DNA from: Candidatus Pacearchaeota archaeon
GTDB taxonomy: Archaea > Nanobdellota > Nanobdellia > Pacearchaeales > GW2011-AR1
DNA length: 37,460 bases
Reading direction: 5' to 3'
Assembly: GCA_016866935.1 (NCBI GenBank)
Contig: VGKS01000005.1
Coordinates: 1 to 37,460, forward strand
This document shows, piece after piece, positions 26,750-35,852 of the stretch. Position 1 is the first letter of the stretch. Every line of letters starts with the position of its first letter. The notes beneath the pieces were generated by a model. It saw only the letters and a list, made by a program, of their open reading frames with translations, did not search any database and was not told where the DNA came from. A program made the translations under genes and the position numbers.

Positions 26750-27193
26750 ATGAAATTAAAGATATTAATTATTATTGGTGTAGTTATTTTAACTCTGATT
26801 TCAATAAGATTTATTTCAAAAGATGAATCTGAAAGAGTTTGCATAGGAAATAATTGTTTTAATGTTGAGGTTGTAGACAATCCTCAAACTCGTGAAAAAG
26901 GATTGATGTTTAGAGAAAGTCTTGATCTTGATAATGGAATGCTTTTCATTTTCGAGAATGAAGGCAATTATTCTTTTTGGATGAAAAATACGCTCATACC
27001 TTTAGATATGATTTGGATTGATTCTTCCGGAAGAATAATAGATATTAAAGAAGCTGATCCTTGTAAGTTTGACCCATGTACTATTTACAGTCATGCTGGA
27101 TATGCAAAATATGTTCTTGAGATAAATAAAGGGGTAAGTAAGAATCTTGGGATAGAAATAGGACAATTAGCCAAATCTGATTTAATAGTATGA
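26750..27193 (+). CDS. DUF192 family protein, membrane anchored
   Basis: REKGLMFRESL..GMLFIFENEGNYSFWMKNTLIPLDMIWID. Confidence 0.93.
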   Translation: MKLKILIIIGVVILTLISIRFISKDESERVCIGNNCFNVEVVDNPQTREKGLMFRESLDLDNGMLFIFENEGNYSFWMKNTLIPLDMIWIDSSGRIIDIKEADPCKFDPCTIYSHAGYAKYVLEINKGVSKNLGIEIGQLAKSDLIV

Positions 27194-27915
27194 ATAAGAA
27201 AGCATCATTTTTTCTAGCTTTGGCAATTACAGCAATTATTACTGGTAATTATTTATTCTTTGCAGATGATGGTTTAGTTAGGGAAAAAGTAGAAATTTCG
27301 AGAGTTTTGGATGGAGATACTGTTGAACTTAGTGATGGGAGAAAGATAAGACTTTTGAACATAAATACTCCTGAAAAAGAAGTTTCTTACTCTGAATTGG
27401 GAAAAGATTATTTATCTAGTTTTAAGGAAGTTGAACTTGAAAGTGATGGTCTTGATAGATATCAAAGAACACTTGGAAGATTATACTATCAAGAAACTTA
27501 CATTAATCTTGAGATTGTAAGAAGAGGATATGCACATAGTTATTTGGTTTCAGATAAAGAAGAAAAGTTATTCGATGATGCTGAGGAATATGCTAGAAAA
27601 AATGAACTAAATATTTGGGATAGATCTGAATTTTATGATTGTCTTAAAGTCGAAATAAATAAATATGACGAATACTTAGATGTTGAAGAATCATGCAAGA
27701 TAAACTTCAAGGGATGGAGCATAAAGGATGAGAGCACTAAAACTTATAGTTTTGAAGAGGACATCGGAGATTCTTTCAGGCTTTATTCCAAGAAGGGGGA
27801 AGATAACGAAAAAGAATTATATTGGGGAAGAGAAAAAATATGGAATGATGACCATGATGAAGTTTTCATCCGTGATTCTGCTGGTCTTCTTGTTTACTAT
27901 AATTCTTACGGATAA
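27190..27915 (+). CDS. Secreted staphylococcal nuclease-like domain fused to lamin-tail-like domain
   Basis: RVLDGDTVELSDGRKIRLLNINTPE, LDRYQRTLGRLYYQETYINLEIVRRGYA; C-terminal LTD-like FKGWSIKDESTKTYSF..FIRDSAGLLVYYNSY. Confidence 0.88.
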   Translation: MNKKASFFLALAITAIITGNYLFFADDGLVREKVEISRVLDGDTVELSDGRKIRLLNINTPEKEVSYSELGKDYLSSFKEVELESDGLDRYQRTLGRLYYQETYINLEIVRRGYAHSYLVSDKEEKLFDDAEEYARKNELNIWDRSEFYDCLKVEINKYDEYLDVEESCKINFKGWSIKDESTKTYSFEEDIGDSFRLYSKKGEDNEKELYWGREKIWNDDHDEVFIRDSAGLLVYYNSYG

Positions 27916-28549
27916 TGTTTCTTCATTAAGAATAAATGAAATTGAGTCTAATCCTGAAGGTGAAGATTCGGGATTTGAGTGGATTGAGTTTTATTCTGAA
28001 ACTGAAGTTAGTCTTGAGGGATATATTCTTGACCATGAGGGTAGAGGAGATTCAATTAATTTAAGTGGTTCTTTTTTGGGTTTCTTTGTTTTAACATTTC
28101 AGACTCAATGGTTAAGAAACACAAACGAGACAGTATATTTGAAATATGGGGAACAAATAATTCAAACTATTGGGCCTTTTAGTGATAATAAAGTCGAGAA
28201 AACATACAACTTCTGCAATGACCAGTGGAAGTTTGATATAGAAACTAAGAATGAACAAAATTCATGTGATGGCTCTCCAAGTAGTACTCAATCAAGTACA
28301 AATAATAATAATCAAATAGAAGTCCAAGATGAAAGTGATAAAGAAGACGTTTTTAATAACACAATTATTTCTTCTGATAAGATAGTGTATGAAAAAGAGG
28401 TCAAAAATAAAATAGAAAAAATATCACTTAGCAAAAAAGGTGAAACTCAAGAAATAACTAAAACTTACAAAACAAGAATTGGGGTAATATATTTCTTTAT
28501 TGGTTTTTGTGTATTTCTCGTTATTCTTATTGCTTTAAGAAAACTCTAA
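27845..28549 (+). CDS. Lamin-tail domain surface protein with signal peptide and C-terminal TM
   Basis: LRINEIESNPEGEDSGFEWIEFYSETEVSLEGYILDHEG; TM near C-terminus; ATG cluster 27845..27857. Confidence 0.82.
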   Translation: MMTMMKFSSVILLVFLFTIILTDNVSSLRINEIESNPEGEDSGFEWIEFYSETEVSLEGYILDHEGRGDSINLSGSFLGFFVLTFQTQWLRNTNETVYLKYGEQIIQTIGPFSDNKVEKTYNFCNDQWKFDIETKNEQNSCDGSPSSTQSSTNNNNQIEVQDESDKEDVFNNTIISSDKIVYEKEVKNKIEKISLSKKGETQEITKTYKTRIGVIYFFIGFCVFLVILIALRKL

Positions 28550-28974
28550 CATTGGGATATAGTTGCAGTTTCTTCGAGGCATTTGTTTATTGAGACGGTT
28601 ATAGTGTCTTGAAGATTTACATTTTCTTGAGTGTTTATATAAATAACTTTTCTTCCTTGCTCGTCGATTACACTACATGAGCCACATGTCTGACCACAAA
28701 AGAAAGATTCTTCTAGATAATTAATATTTAAATTGTAAATGTACTCTTCTAGACCTACATCTATATTTAGTTTTACTTTCCCCTCAGAATTAACACAAGC
28801 GCTTGTTAATTTCGACTTTTGAGATATGCAATCTACCGCCGGAGAGAGTTGATTGAGACTATTTGAGAAATCACTTACATAACCCCATACCATCGAAATT
28901 GCTGTTACACTTAAAATTGTAAGTAAACTAATTTGAACAACGGAAGACATTCCTTTTTTGTTTAAATTACGCAT
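28546..28974 (-). CDS. Pilin-like protein with class III-type signal peptide
   Basis: MRNLNKKGMSSVVQISLLTILSVTAISMVWGYV. Confidence 0.7.
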   Translation of the reverse strand: MRNLNKKGMSSVVQISLLTILSVTAISMVWGYVSDFSNSLNQLSPAVDCISQKSKLTSACVNSEGKVKLNIDVGLEEYIYNLNINYLEESFFCGQTCGSCSVIDEQGRKVIYINTQENVNLQDTITVSINKCLEETATISQC

Positions 28975-30044
28975 GCTGTTGCTCCCGCTTCTGCTGTGTT
29001 TATGGTGCCTATTGTTTCTCCATCAAATAAAACTTTAACTATTTGATTTTCTAAGTTTTTTTCTACATGCATGATTATTGGAATGTCTAGATTTTCAATG
29101 GTCTCTCCGTGTAAAGTTTCGTCTGTTTCGATGTCTTGTGCATCTGTAAATAAAACATTAGTGTTGCAGACCTCTTCAACACATAATGGCCCTGCAAGAC
29201 CCCTATCCGGAATACAGGCCTCCTTTAGAACATTATTTGTTGTTACTCTAAAACCACCTTCGTCTTGGTAAATTTTCACTTCTTGTACTTTTTTAATACA
29301 TAAATAAGTAGATATTTGATTGCCAGTTATTACTGAATCTTTTGGTTTGTTTTTGTTTAATAATTCAGAGATTAGATTTATATTATAAATACCATAATTA
29401 TCTGTAATTAATGATCTCATTACTCCTAATGCAATGGATCTATAATAAGATGATTCTGAACATTCTTGTGTGCAACCATCTACTTGTCCGCTGAAACGAT
29501 TGCATGAAGATACGCAATTTTTAGACCCTCTTGGAATTTTTGCAGGACCATATTCTTCCGCTAAGTTTCCAATAGCGTGGCCTAATTCGTGTATTAAAAC
29601 TGAGTCCTCGTGAGCTTTATTTAGACTTATTACCTTGCCGTATGCTGAGCTCCTTATTTGTTTAGAATCTTCTTTTATAACAATAACATAATCATGTTCA
29701 CATTGGTCTGCAAGATCTAAAATTTCCTTATTGTAACATAGTATTGCTATGTCTTGGTAGATCTCACATTCTACTTCTTGTGTAATTACTCTGGTGTTGA
29801 AGTATGACTTATAGGTTTTATATGGCTCAACAGTAAAGAGATAATCGGTGTATCTTTTTGCATCTTCTAGGGATGAAATAAATAATAAATCAATCCTATC
29901 TTGGCCATTTATTTCAATATCTTGACATTGGTGAGAGTATTGATTTTCCTCAAATGTAGAGTTCTGCTGAACATTAAGGTATCCAAAAATTAGTATAATT
30001 CCTATCAAAGGAATTGAGGTAAACATGAATGCTTTATGTTCCAT
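28962..30044 (-). CDS. Secreted/membrane-anchored zinc metallopeptidase, M64-like
   Basis: N-terminal TM and HELGHAIGNLAEEYG motif, Cys-rich region. Confidence 0.8.
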   Translation of the reverse strand: MEHKAFMFTSIPLIGIILIFGYLNVQQNSTFEENQYSHQCQDIEINGQDRIDLLFISSLEDAKRYTDYLFTVEPYKTYKSYFNTRVITQEVECEIYQDIAILCYNKEILDLADQCEHDYVIVIKEDSKQIRSSAYGKVISLNKAHEDSVLIHELGHAIGNLAEEYGPAKIPRGSKNCVSSCNRFSGQVDGCTQECSESSYYRSIALGVMRSLITDNYGIYNINLISELLNKNKPKDSVITGNQISTYLCIKKVQEVKIYQDEGGFRVTTNNVLKEACIPDRGLAGPLCVEEVCNTNVLFTDAQDIETDETLHGETIENLDIPIIMHVEKNLENQIVKVLFDGETIGTINTAEAGATACVI

Positions 30045-30114
30045 ATATTAATTATCAAATATGTGCTTAAATAAACTTCGGAAGGTTTAAAACGACATTT
30101 AATTTTTAGATTAA

Positions 30115-30630
30115 ATGGTTGCATTAAAGGCAAAGTTCATAATTGAGATTCTTGGAAGACCTGTTGAACATCTTGAGAAAACATTAGCTGATTTAGTCGA
30201 AAAGATGGGAACTGAAAAAGGAGTCTCTTTGTTAAAGAAAGAAATAAACAAACCTAAAAAAGTAGAGAAAGCTGAGAATTTATGGACTACTTTCGCAGAC
30301 ATAGATTTGAGTTTTGAAAGCCTTCCTGTTTTTATGAATACTGTAATAAATTATATGCCTGCCCACGTTGAAGTCTATGAACCTGATATGTTTAAAATTA
30401 ATACATTTGAAATGAATGAGTTTGTTAACTTTGTAGTGTCTCGATTGCATAATTTTGATGCTTTGGCGAAGAGAATGATGGGAGAACGAGAGATATTAAT
30501 AAGTAAACTTGACTATATACGTAAAGGCGGAAACCCAAAAGATGTTTTTGCTCCGCAACAAACTCCAGTTATTCCCCAAGAACAAAAAACTGAGACGAAG
30601 AAAGAGACTAAAAAGAAAAAGAAGAAGTAA
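30115..30630 (+). CDS. Conserved-looking hypothetical protein, 171 aa, Lys-rich tail
   Basis: ORF, ATG start, TATA-like sequence upstream. Confidence 0.7.
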   Translation: MVALKAKFIIEILGRPVEHLEKTLADLVEKMGTEKGVSLLKKEINKPKKVEKAENLWTTFADIDLSFESLPVFMNTVINYMPAHVEVYEPDMFKINTFEMNEFVNFVVSRLHNFDALAKRMMGEREILISKLDYIRKGGNPKDVFAPQQTPVIPQEQKTETKKETKKKKKK

Positions 30631-30672
30631 AACCCATATAAATGGTGTGGTTTGTGTGAGAGACTATCGACA

Positions 30673-31854
30673 TCAAATAGATTTCTTAAGAATTGAACTT
30701 ATAGGTAAATTTTTTGGACTTGGAAGTTTTGTTTTTCTGTATCTTAGAAATATGAATATTATTACTATTAAAACTACACCTATGAAAAGATAAAGAATCC
30801 AGGAGCTTGATTCTTCTTCTACAATACTACATATTCCGACACAGCATGATCCATCTAGAGTCTGAACGTTTTGTCCTGAACAGGTTTCTGTAGCCGAGCA
30901 GAACTTTCCTCCGAGTTCAGAGCAATAGTACTCTGGATTTGAACTATTTGTAACTTGACTATCATTTTGAGTAAAATATATCTGGAAAGATATGTTCTCT
31001 ATTGCTTCAGACCCTTTAGATATTAAGATTGTCTCTAAAATATCTGTGTTTGTATTTATAAGAGATATGGATAAATTTACAGTTTGATTTGCACCAAGAT
31101 TTATTGAATTATTACTTAAAGAAAATATGTCTTCGTTATATACAAAATAAATTCCTTCGACTGCTTGTTGACCATTGTTTCTTATAGAAATATTATAAGA
31201 TTTAGGAGAGTTTATTTTTAATGTTTCTCTTAATATTTTAGGATAAACTGTTAAAGATATTCTTTCTTGAGTGGACTGAGAATCTGTAATGAAAATTGGA
31301 ACTTGATATTTCCCTATTGTTGCTATATAAAATCCTGATTCTTTAGAATCTGTATCAAAATTTACATTGTTAATTCCAGGATTTAATATTATAGACATTT
31401 CTTCTGGGAAGTCAGAGTTTATAGTTTGAGAGAAGTCAAGATTTGAGTTTATAGATATAGAGAAGTCTTGATTTGTAATTATAAACCCAGGATTTATTGA
31501 ATAGTCAGTCAAGTTACTTGTTACTTCGAATGTTTGATTAAAGTTCACTAATTTGGTTTGACCATTCACTGTTGTAGCTATATTGTTTATGAAAAGAGTA
31601 TAATTATTTGAAGTCGAAGGTACTTGAGCATATAAGTAATATTTATCCAATATTCTTCTTAAGTCATAGTCGACTGCTATCGCTACATGACCTCTCTTAA
31701 AAATAATATCGGATCTTTCTATTGGCTCTAATATATTTCCTTGTATTTCTATAATCATCGTTTCAGAACGCTGATAAAATGGAAGCATTGTTGTGCTTAC
31801 AGAGGATACTAAAGGTAAAATCAATAATATAATTAAAAGTAATAATATCTTCAT
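30673..31854 (-). CDS. Surface protein: signal peptide, Ig-like/CARDB-like region, Cys-rich module, C-terminal TM
   Basis: YYCSELGGKFCSATETCSGQNVQTLDGSCCVGICS followed by TM SSWILYLFIGVVLIVIIFIFL. Confidence 0.75.
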   Translation of the reverse strand: MKILLLLIILLILPLVSSVSTTMLPFYQRSETMIIEIQGNILEPIERSDIIFKRGHVAIAVDYDLRRILDKYYLYAQVPSTSNNYTLFINNIATTVNGQTKLVNFNQTFEVTSNLTDYSINPGFIITNQDFSISINSNLDFSQTINSDFPEEMSIILNPGINNVNFDTDSKESGFYIATIGKYQVPIFITDSQSTQERISLTVYPKILRETLKINSPKSYNISIRNNGQQAVEGIYFVYNEDIFSLSNNSINLGANQTVNLSISLINTNTDILETILISKGSEAIENISFQIYFTQNDSQVTNSSNPEYYCSELGGKFCSATETCSGQNVQTLDGSCCVGICSIVEEESSSWILYLFIGVVLIVIIFIFLRYRKTKLPSPKNLPISSILKKSI

Positions 31855-31855
31855 T

Positions 31856-33706
31856 TTACTTGCTCATTTCTTTGAGCTTTGCCATTGTATCTTCCATTTC
31901 CTTATCTTTACTTGATAAAGGTCTTCTTATTGGAGGAGTAGATGATGGTGAGATTATTCTAGGTTGTGCTCTTGGGTAAGGCATTGGTCCTCTGTATGGT
32001 GGGAAAGGAGGTCTTCCAGGAGGCGATGGTCTGCTAGGCCCCCCTGATGCAGGAGACTTATTATTTCTTGACTTGAATAGCATCATCTTTAATTTATTAC
32101 GGAATAATATTCCTACCACAACTAAAATTATAAGGATTATAAGTAAAATCATCCAAACTCCTAACCCTGACGATTCCGATGATGTACTCTTTACTCTGCA
32201 ACAAACATTTCCTTTTATAGGGCATGAGGATGGTATTTGCTCTTCAATATCAAGACATGAATCATCACATGTTCCTCCCGCAGTTGTACATTCATTTGTT
32301 TGAGGAGCAGGTCCGCAAGTTCCTAGACAGCATGTTCCTTCAGTGGACTTTTGAGTTGAACCAGAACATACTTCTCCAGTTAAACAAAGTTTTCCAGATA
32401 ATGCAGAACATGATTGTAATGCTGGAGCCTTAGAACAACATTCCTTTGTTCCAGGACACAAGTATTCATTTAATACCTCCCCTTCTAACTGGGCACAGTT
32501 TAGTGCTGATGTGCAATAATATCCAGCGGGTTCACAAGGATCAGCAGGACTAGGACCAGGACCAGGACCAGCTACAGCTCTTGACTCTCCAGCATAAAGA
32601 AGGAATCCTGTATCTCTTATATTATTGTTATTCCAACAACCTTCGCTAGTTGTTATTGTCTCAAAGTATTTCTTAGAGTTAGTTTCCTCTGCTGAGTTTG
32701 TTCCTTGTAATGATAATATAGCTAGGGCAGAATCATAGTATCTATTGTATGGGGTATTAGGAGCTTCCCAGAACTTTAACTGTTGCTGTTGTTGAACTAG
32801 TTCTGAATATTGATCCTGACCATCTGTTAATATATGAAGTAAGCTACTTGGAAGGAACTTCTTGTTTGACTCAGACAAAGCAAGAAGATAAGGAATATAT
32901 TCACTTACTGATAACCCTAATTTGTCAAGAGCAATAGTAGCCCATAATGTCCCTTCATAATCACATGATGTAGATGATGAAGTAAGACACTTGGAATTTA
33001 TCCTTTCAGTCGTTGTTCCAAGAGCGGATGTTGAATGAGCTACTGGAGAAACATAAATTGTTGACGAACCTGTTCTTTGGTATAATGTAGAAGTTGTAAA
33101 GTCTTTATTACAAGAAATAGTGTAATTATAATCTATGCACGTATTAGCGACGCGAAGCCAGAATCCTTCTTGGGCTATTGAAAGACAAGATCCTGGATTC
33201 CCGGATATAGTCATATCCTCATTAATTGTTATAGATCTCTGTTGTTCATTTGAATAAGATAAATTACACCCAGATGACTCGTGATTCTCTATATCTATTT
33301 CTATATACCAAGTTAATTCGGTTGCTGGTTTACTCTTTGATAATATCCAGCTTTTAATTTCATTAGTATTTCTTCCTATTCTATTGTATGCAAGCAACCC
33401 CTGGGCTGTATCTTTAAGAGGATTAGAAGATTCTTGCCAGTGATTTCCTGAAACAGCTTTACTTTCTATTACTGAAATTAATTTTGAGTTTCCTCCCAAG
33501 GCTAAAACTCCAAAAACTGCTTCCTGAAGAGAAATTGAACTTTGAGCTTTTGATTCTACTTGAGACTGCAAGCATTGGTATGCTTTTGCTACAAAATTTG
33601 TGTTTCCAGAGTTTGACGAAGGATTATTTGTAGATGCATTTTGCGCAATAGCAATAGATATAAAAGATACAAACAATAAAAATATCAAGACACCCTTTTT
33701 ATGCAT
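31856..33706 (-). CDS. Surface protein: toroid (prenyltransferase/squalene cyclase-like) ectodomain, three Cys-rich modules, TM, Pro-rich cytoplasmic tail
   Basis: SLQEAVFGVLALGG, DTAQGLLAYNRIGRN, YYDSALAILSLQGTNSAE; Cys modules; TM LGVWMILLIILIILVVVGILF. Confidence 0.7.
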   Translation of the reverse strand: MHKKGVLIFLLFVSFISIAIAQNASTNNPSSNSGNTNFVAKAYQCLQSQVESKAQSSISLQEAVFGVLALGGNSKLISVIESKAVSGNHWQESSNPLKDTAQGLLAYNRIGRNTNEIKSWILSKSKPATELTWYIEIDIENHESSGCNLSYSNEQQRSITINEDMTISGNPGSCLSIAQEGFWLRVANTCIDYNYTISCNKDFTTSTLYQRTGSSTIYVSPVAHSTSALGTTTERINSKCLTSSSTSCDYEGTLWATIALDKLGLSVSEYIPYLLALSESNKKFLPSSLLHILTDGQDQYSELVQQQQQLKFWEAPNTPYNRYYDSALAILSLQGTNSAEETNSKKYFETITTSEGCWNNNNIRDTGFLLYAGESRAVAGPGPGPSPADPCEPAGYYCTSALNCAQLEGEVLNEYLCPGTKECCSKAPALQSCSALSGKLCLTGEVCSGSTQKSTEGTCCLGTCGPAPQTNECTTAGGTCDDSCLDIEEQIPSSCPIKGNVCCRVKSTSSESSGLGVWMILLIILIILVVVGILFRNKLKMMLFKSRNNKSPASGGPSRPSPPGRPPFPPYRGPMPYPRAQPRIISPSSTPPIRRPLSSKDKEMEDTMAKLKEMSK

Positions 33707-33794
33707 TATCTATTAGAGAATAAGGTGTTTATAAAGATTATTAAAAATTTTAGTAAAGAGTAATGTTTAAAATTAAAGAGATTCTTTGGGTTAT

Positions 33795-35852
33795 ATGTTA
33801 AGAAAGAGGAATGTATTATTTGTAAGCATCTTAATTTTCATTTTTATTGCTATAGCTACTGCGGCAATATTTGAAGATAATGATTCTAGCGATTTTTCTC
33901 AAGGAAGTTTTTATAGAACTTTCTATAATACTTCTAATTCGGTACACTTTTTACAATTAAACATATCACAAGGATTTAACTCTGGAAATTATTCATCAAG
34001 AATTTTTGATTCAGGAATAAATTTTACTTGGAATAATATTTCGTGGACTAGTGAATTATGTTATGGTTGTGAATTAATTGGAAATTCTTTAATTGAAACT
34101 GGAAATTTTGTAAGGCCTTTAAACATGAGCGGGAATATCTTGCTTTTGCACATGAATGAATTGAGCGGGAATATAACTGATTACTCCCCATATAATATTA
34201 CTGGGAAAGTTGCTTTGTTTGAAGGAACAGAATATGGAGCCATTGGAAGATTCAATACCAGTATAGACTTTGAAAACGGAATAGGGTCAAACGGAGAATA
34301 TATTAATTTTTCTACACCTGCTCCAATGAATAGTTTGAGTAATCAGATTACTTTAGAGTCATGGATAATGGCTGAGAGTTTTCCTTCTGACCCTACAATT
34401 ATAGATAAAGGAACTTCATTATTATCATTTTTCGTTTCTTCTGGAGCAAGTAATCTTTTAACATTTATTTTGGATACTAGTTCCGGATCAGCAACCACTT
34501 ATACAGCAAACACGGATATGGATACCGGTCAATGGTATCATGTAGTTGCTACATATAATGGCTCTCAAGTTAGATTATACTTAAACGGGGAACTTGACAA
34601 TACTCCTGTAGCAAGAACTGGAACTGTCTCTACAAATAGCTTGGATTTAGTTGTTGGATCTGGATGGAGCGCGTCTAACCCTAATGCCTTTCCATTTGAT
34701 GGATTAATTGATGAATTAGCAATATATAATAGGTCATTGAGTGCTCAAGAAATTCAAGACAGATATGCTAGAGGAGCATTAAGATTAAACTTAAGCGTTA
34801 GAAGTTGTAATGATTCTTCTTGTGTTGGGGAAAGTTTCAATAAAATAAATGGAATATCTCCTCAGAACTTGAATTTAATTAGCAATAGATACTTTCAATA
34901 TAAGTTTGATTTCAATACTGAGAACACAACAATAACTCCTAAATTATATAATGTAACGACAAGTTATGTTGTTACAAATGCTCCTCCTACGATTAATTTG
35001 ACTTACCCTTTTAATAATACTAATTATGCTTCGTGCCCGTCATCGAGTATTAGACAATCATATTTAGCCCAGCTCCAGACAATAGATGAGATTAAAATAA
35101 GAAGAGGGGAATCTGAATCAATAGAATTGCCTGTTAAAAATAATGGGTTGAGATTCTTGAATAATTGCTTATTCACTAAGAGTGCTGGAGTTTCGGAGTG
35201 GATATCTGGACAGGATATTTACTCGCTAAGCCCTGGACAAACAATTAATTACATATTTTCTGTAAATGTTCCAATTGATGCAGAGGTCGGAGATTATTTT
35301 GTAACTCTTGGTGTTAGTTGTCAAGAAGTAAACTCAAGTTTCACATATCAGATAAGTGTTTTAGGTGGAGAATTTGAACTTAATATATTAGAATCAGAAA
35401 GAGTAGGAACAAAGCTAAGAGTAAGTTACGCTATAGAAAACTTTGGAGAATCTGAAAAAGAACTAAATGTTAATTATAAGTTAATTGATTCTGATAGTCA
35501 AATCGTTTCTGAAGGCTTATTTGATTCTGCTAGATTATTAACTAGGGAAAGAAAAGAATTTGAAGGAGAATTTGAACTTCCTAGAAATTCACTAGGAGAG
35601 TATACCCTCATAATGGAAGTTTCTGATAACTTAGATACTGTACAAAAACAACAAGACGTTAGATTGACCACTGGAGGAATATCTGGTTTTGCAATATCAG
35701 ATAACAATCTTAGAACTATTGCATGGTTTGGAATAGTTGTATTACTGAGCTTTGGAATATCTATAGTAATTAAAGTAATAAGAAATCAGCTTGCAGTTAG
35801 AAGAGCCAATCAAGAAATGCAAAGACAATTTATTACTATTGATTTGAATTAA
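33795..35852 (+). CDS. LamG-like domain surface protein with C-terminal TM
   Basis: ITLESWIMAESF..GQWYHVVATYNGSQVRLYLNGELDNT..FPFDGLIDELAIYNRSLSAQEIQDRYARG. Confidence 0.9.
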   Translation: MLRKRNVLFVSILIFIFIAIATAAIFEDNDSSDFSQGSFYRTFYNTSNSVHFLQLNISQGFNSGNYSSRIFDSGINFTWNNISWTSELCYGCELIGNSLIETGNFVRPLNMSGNILLLHMNELSGNITDYSPYNITGKVALFEGTEYGAIGRFNTSIDFENGIGSNGEYINFSTPAPMNSLSNQITLESWIMAESFPSDPTIIDKGTSLLSFFVSSGASNLLTFILDTSSGSATTYTANTDMDTGQWYHVVATYNGSQVRLYLNGELDNTPVARTGTVSTNSLDLVVGSGWSASNPNAFPFDGLIDELAIYNRSLSAQEIQDRYARGALRLNLSVRSCNDSSCVGESFNKINGISPQNLNLISNRYFQYKFDFNTENTTITPKLYNVTTSYVVTNAPPTINLTYPFNNTNYASCPSSSIRQSYLAQLQTIDEIKIRRGESESIELPVKNNGLRFLNNCLFTKSAGVSEWISGQDIYSLSPGQTINYIFSVNVPIDAEVGDYFVTLGVSCQEVNSSFTYQISVLGGEFELNILESERVGTKLRVSYAIENFGESEKELNVNYKLIDSDSQIVSEGLFDSARLLTRERKEFEGEFELPRNSLGEYTLIMEVSDNLDTVQKQQDVRLTTGGISGFAISDNNLRTIAWFGIVVLLSFGISIVIKVIRNQLAVRRANQEMQRQFITIDLN

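Noticed and set aside
26692-26880. 62-aa minus-strand ORF
   Set aside because: Antisense to the well-supported DUF192 gene.
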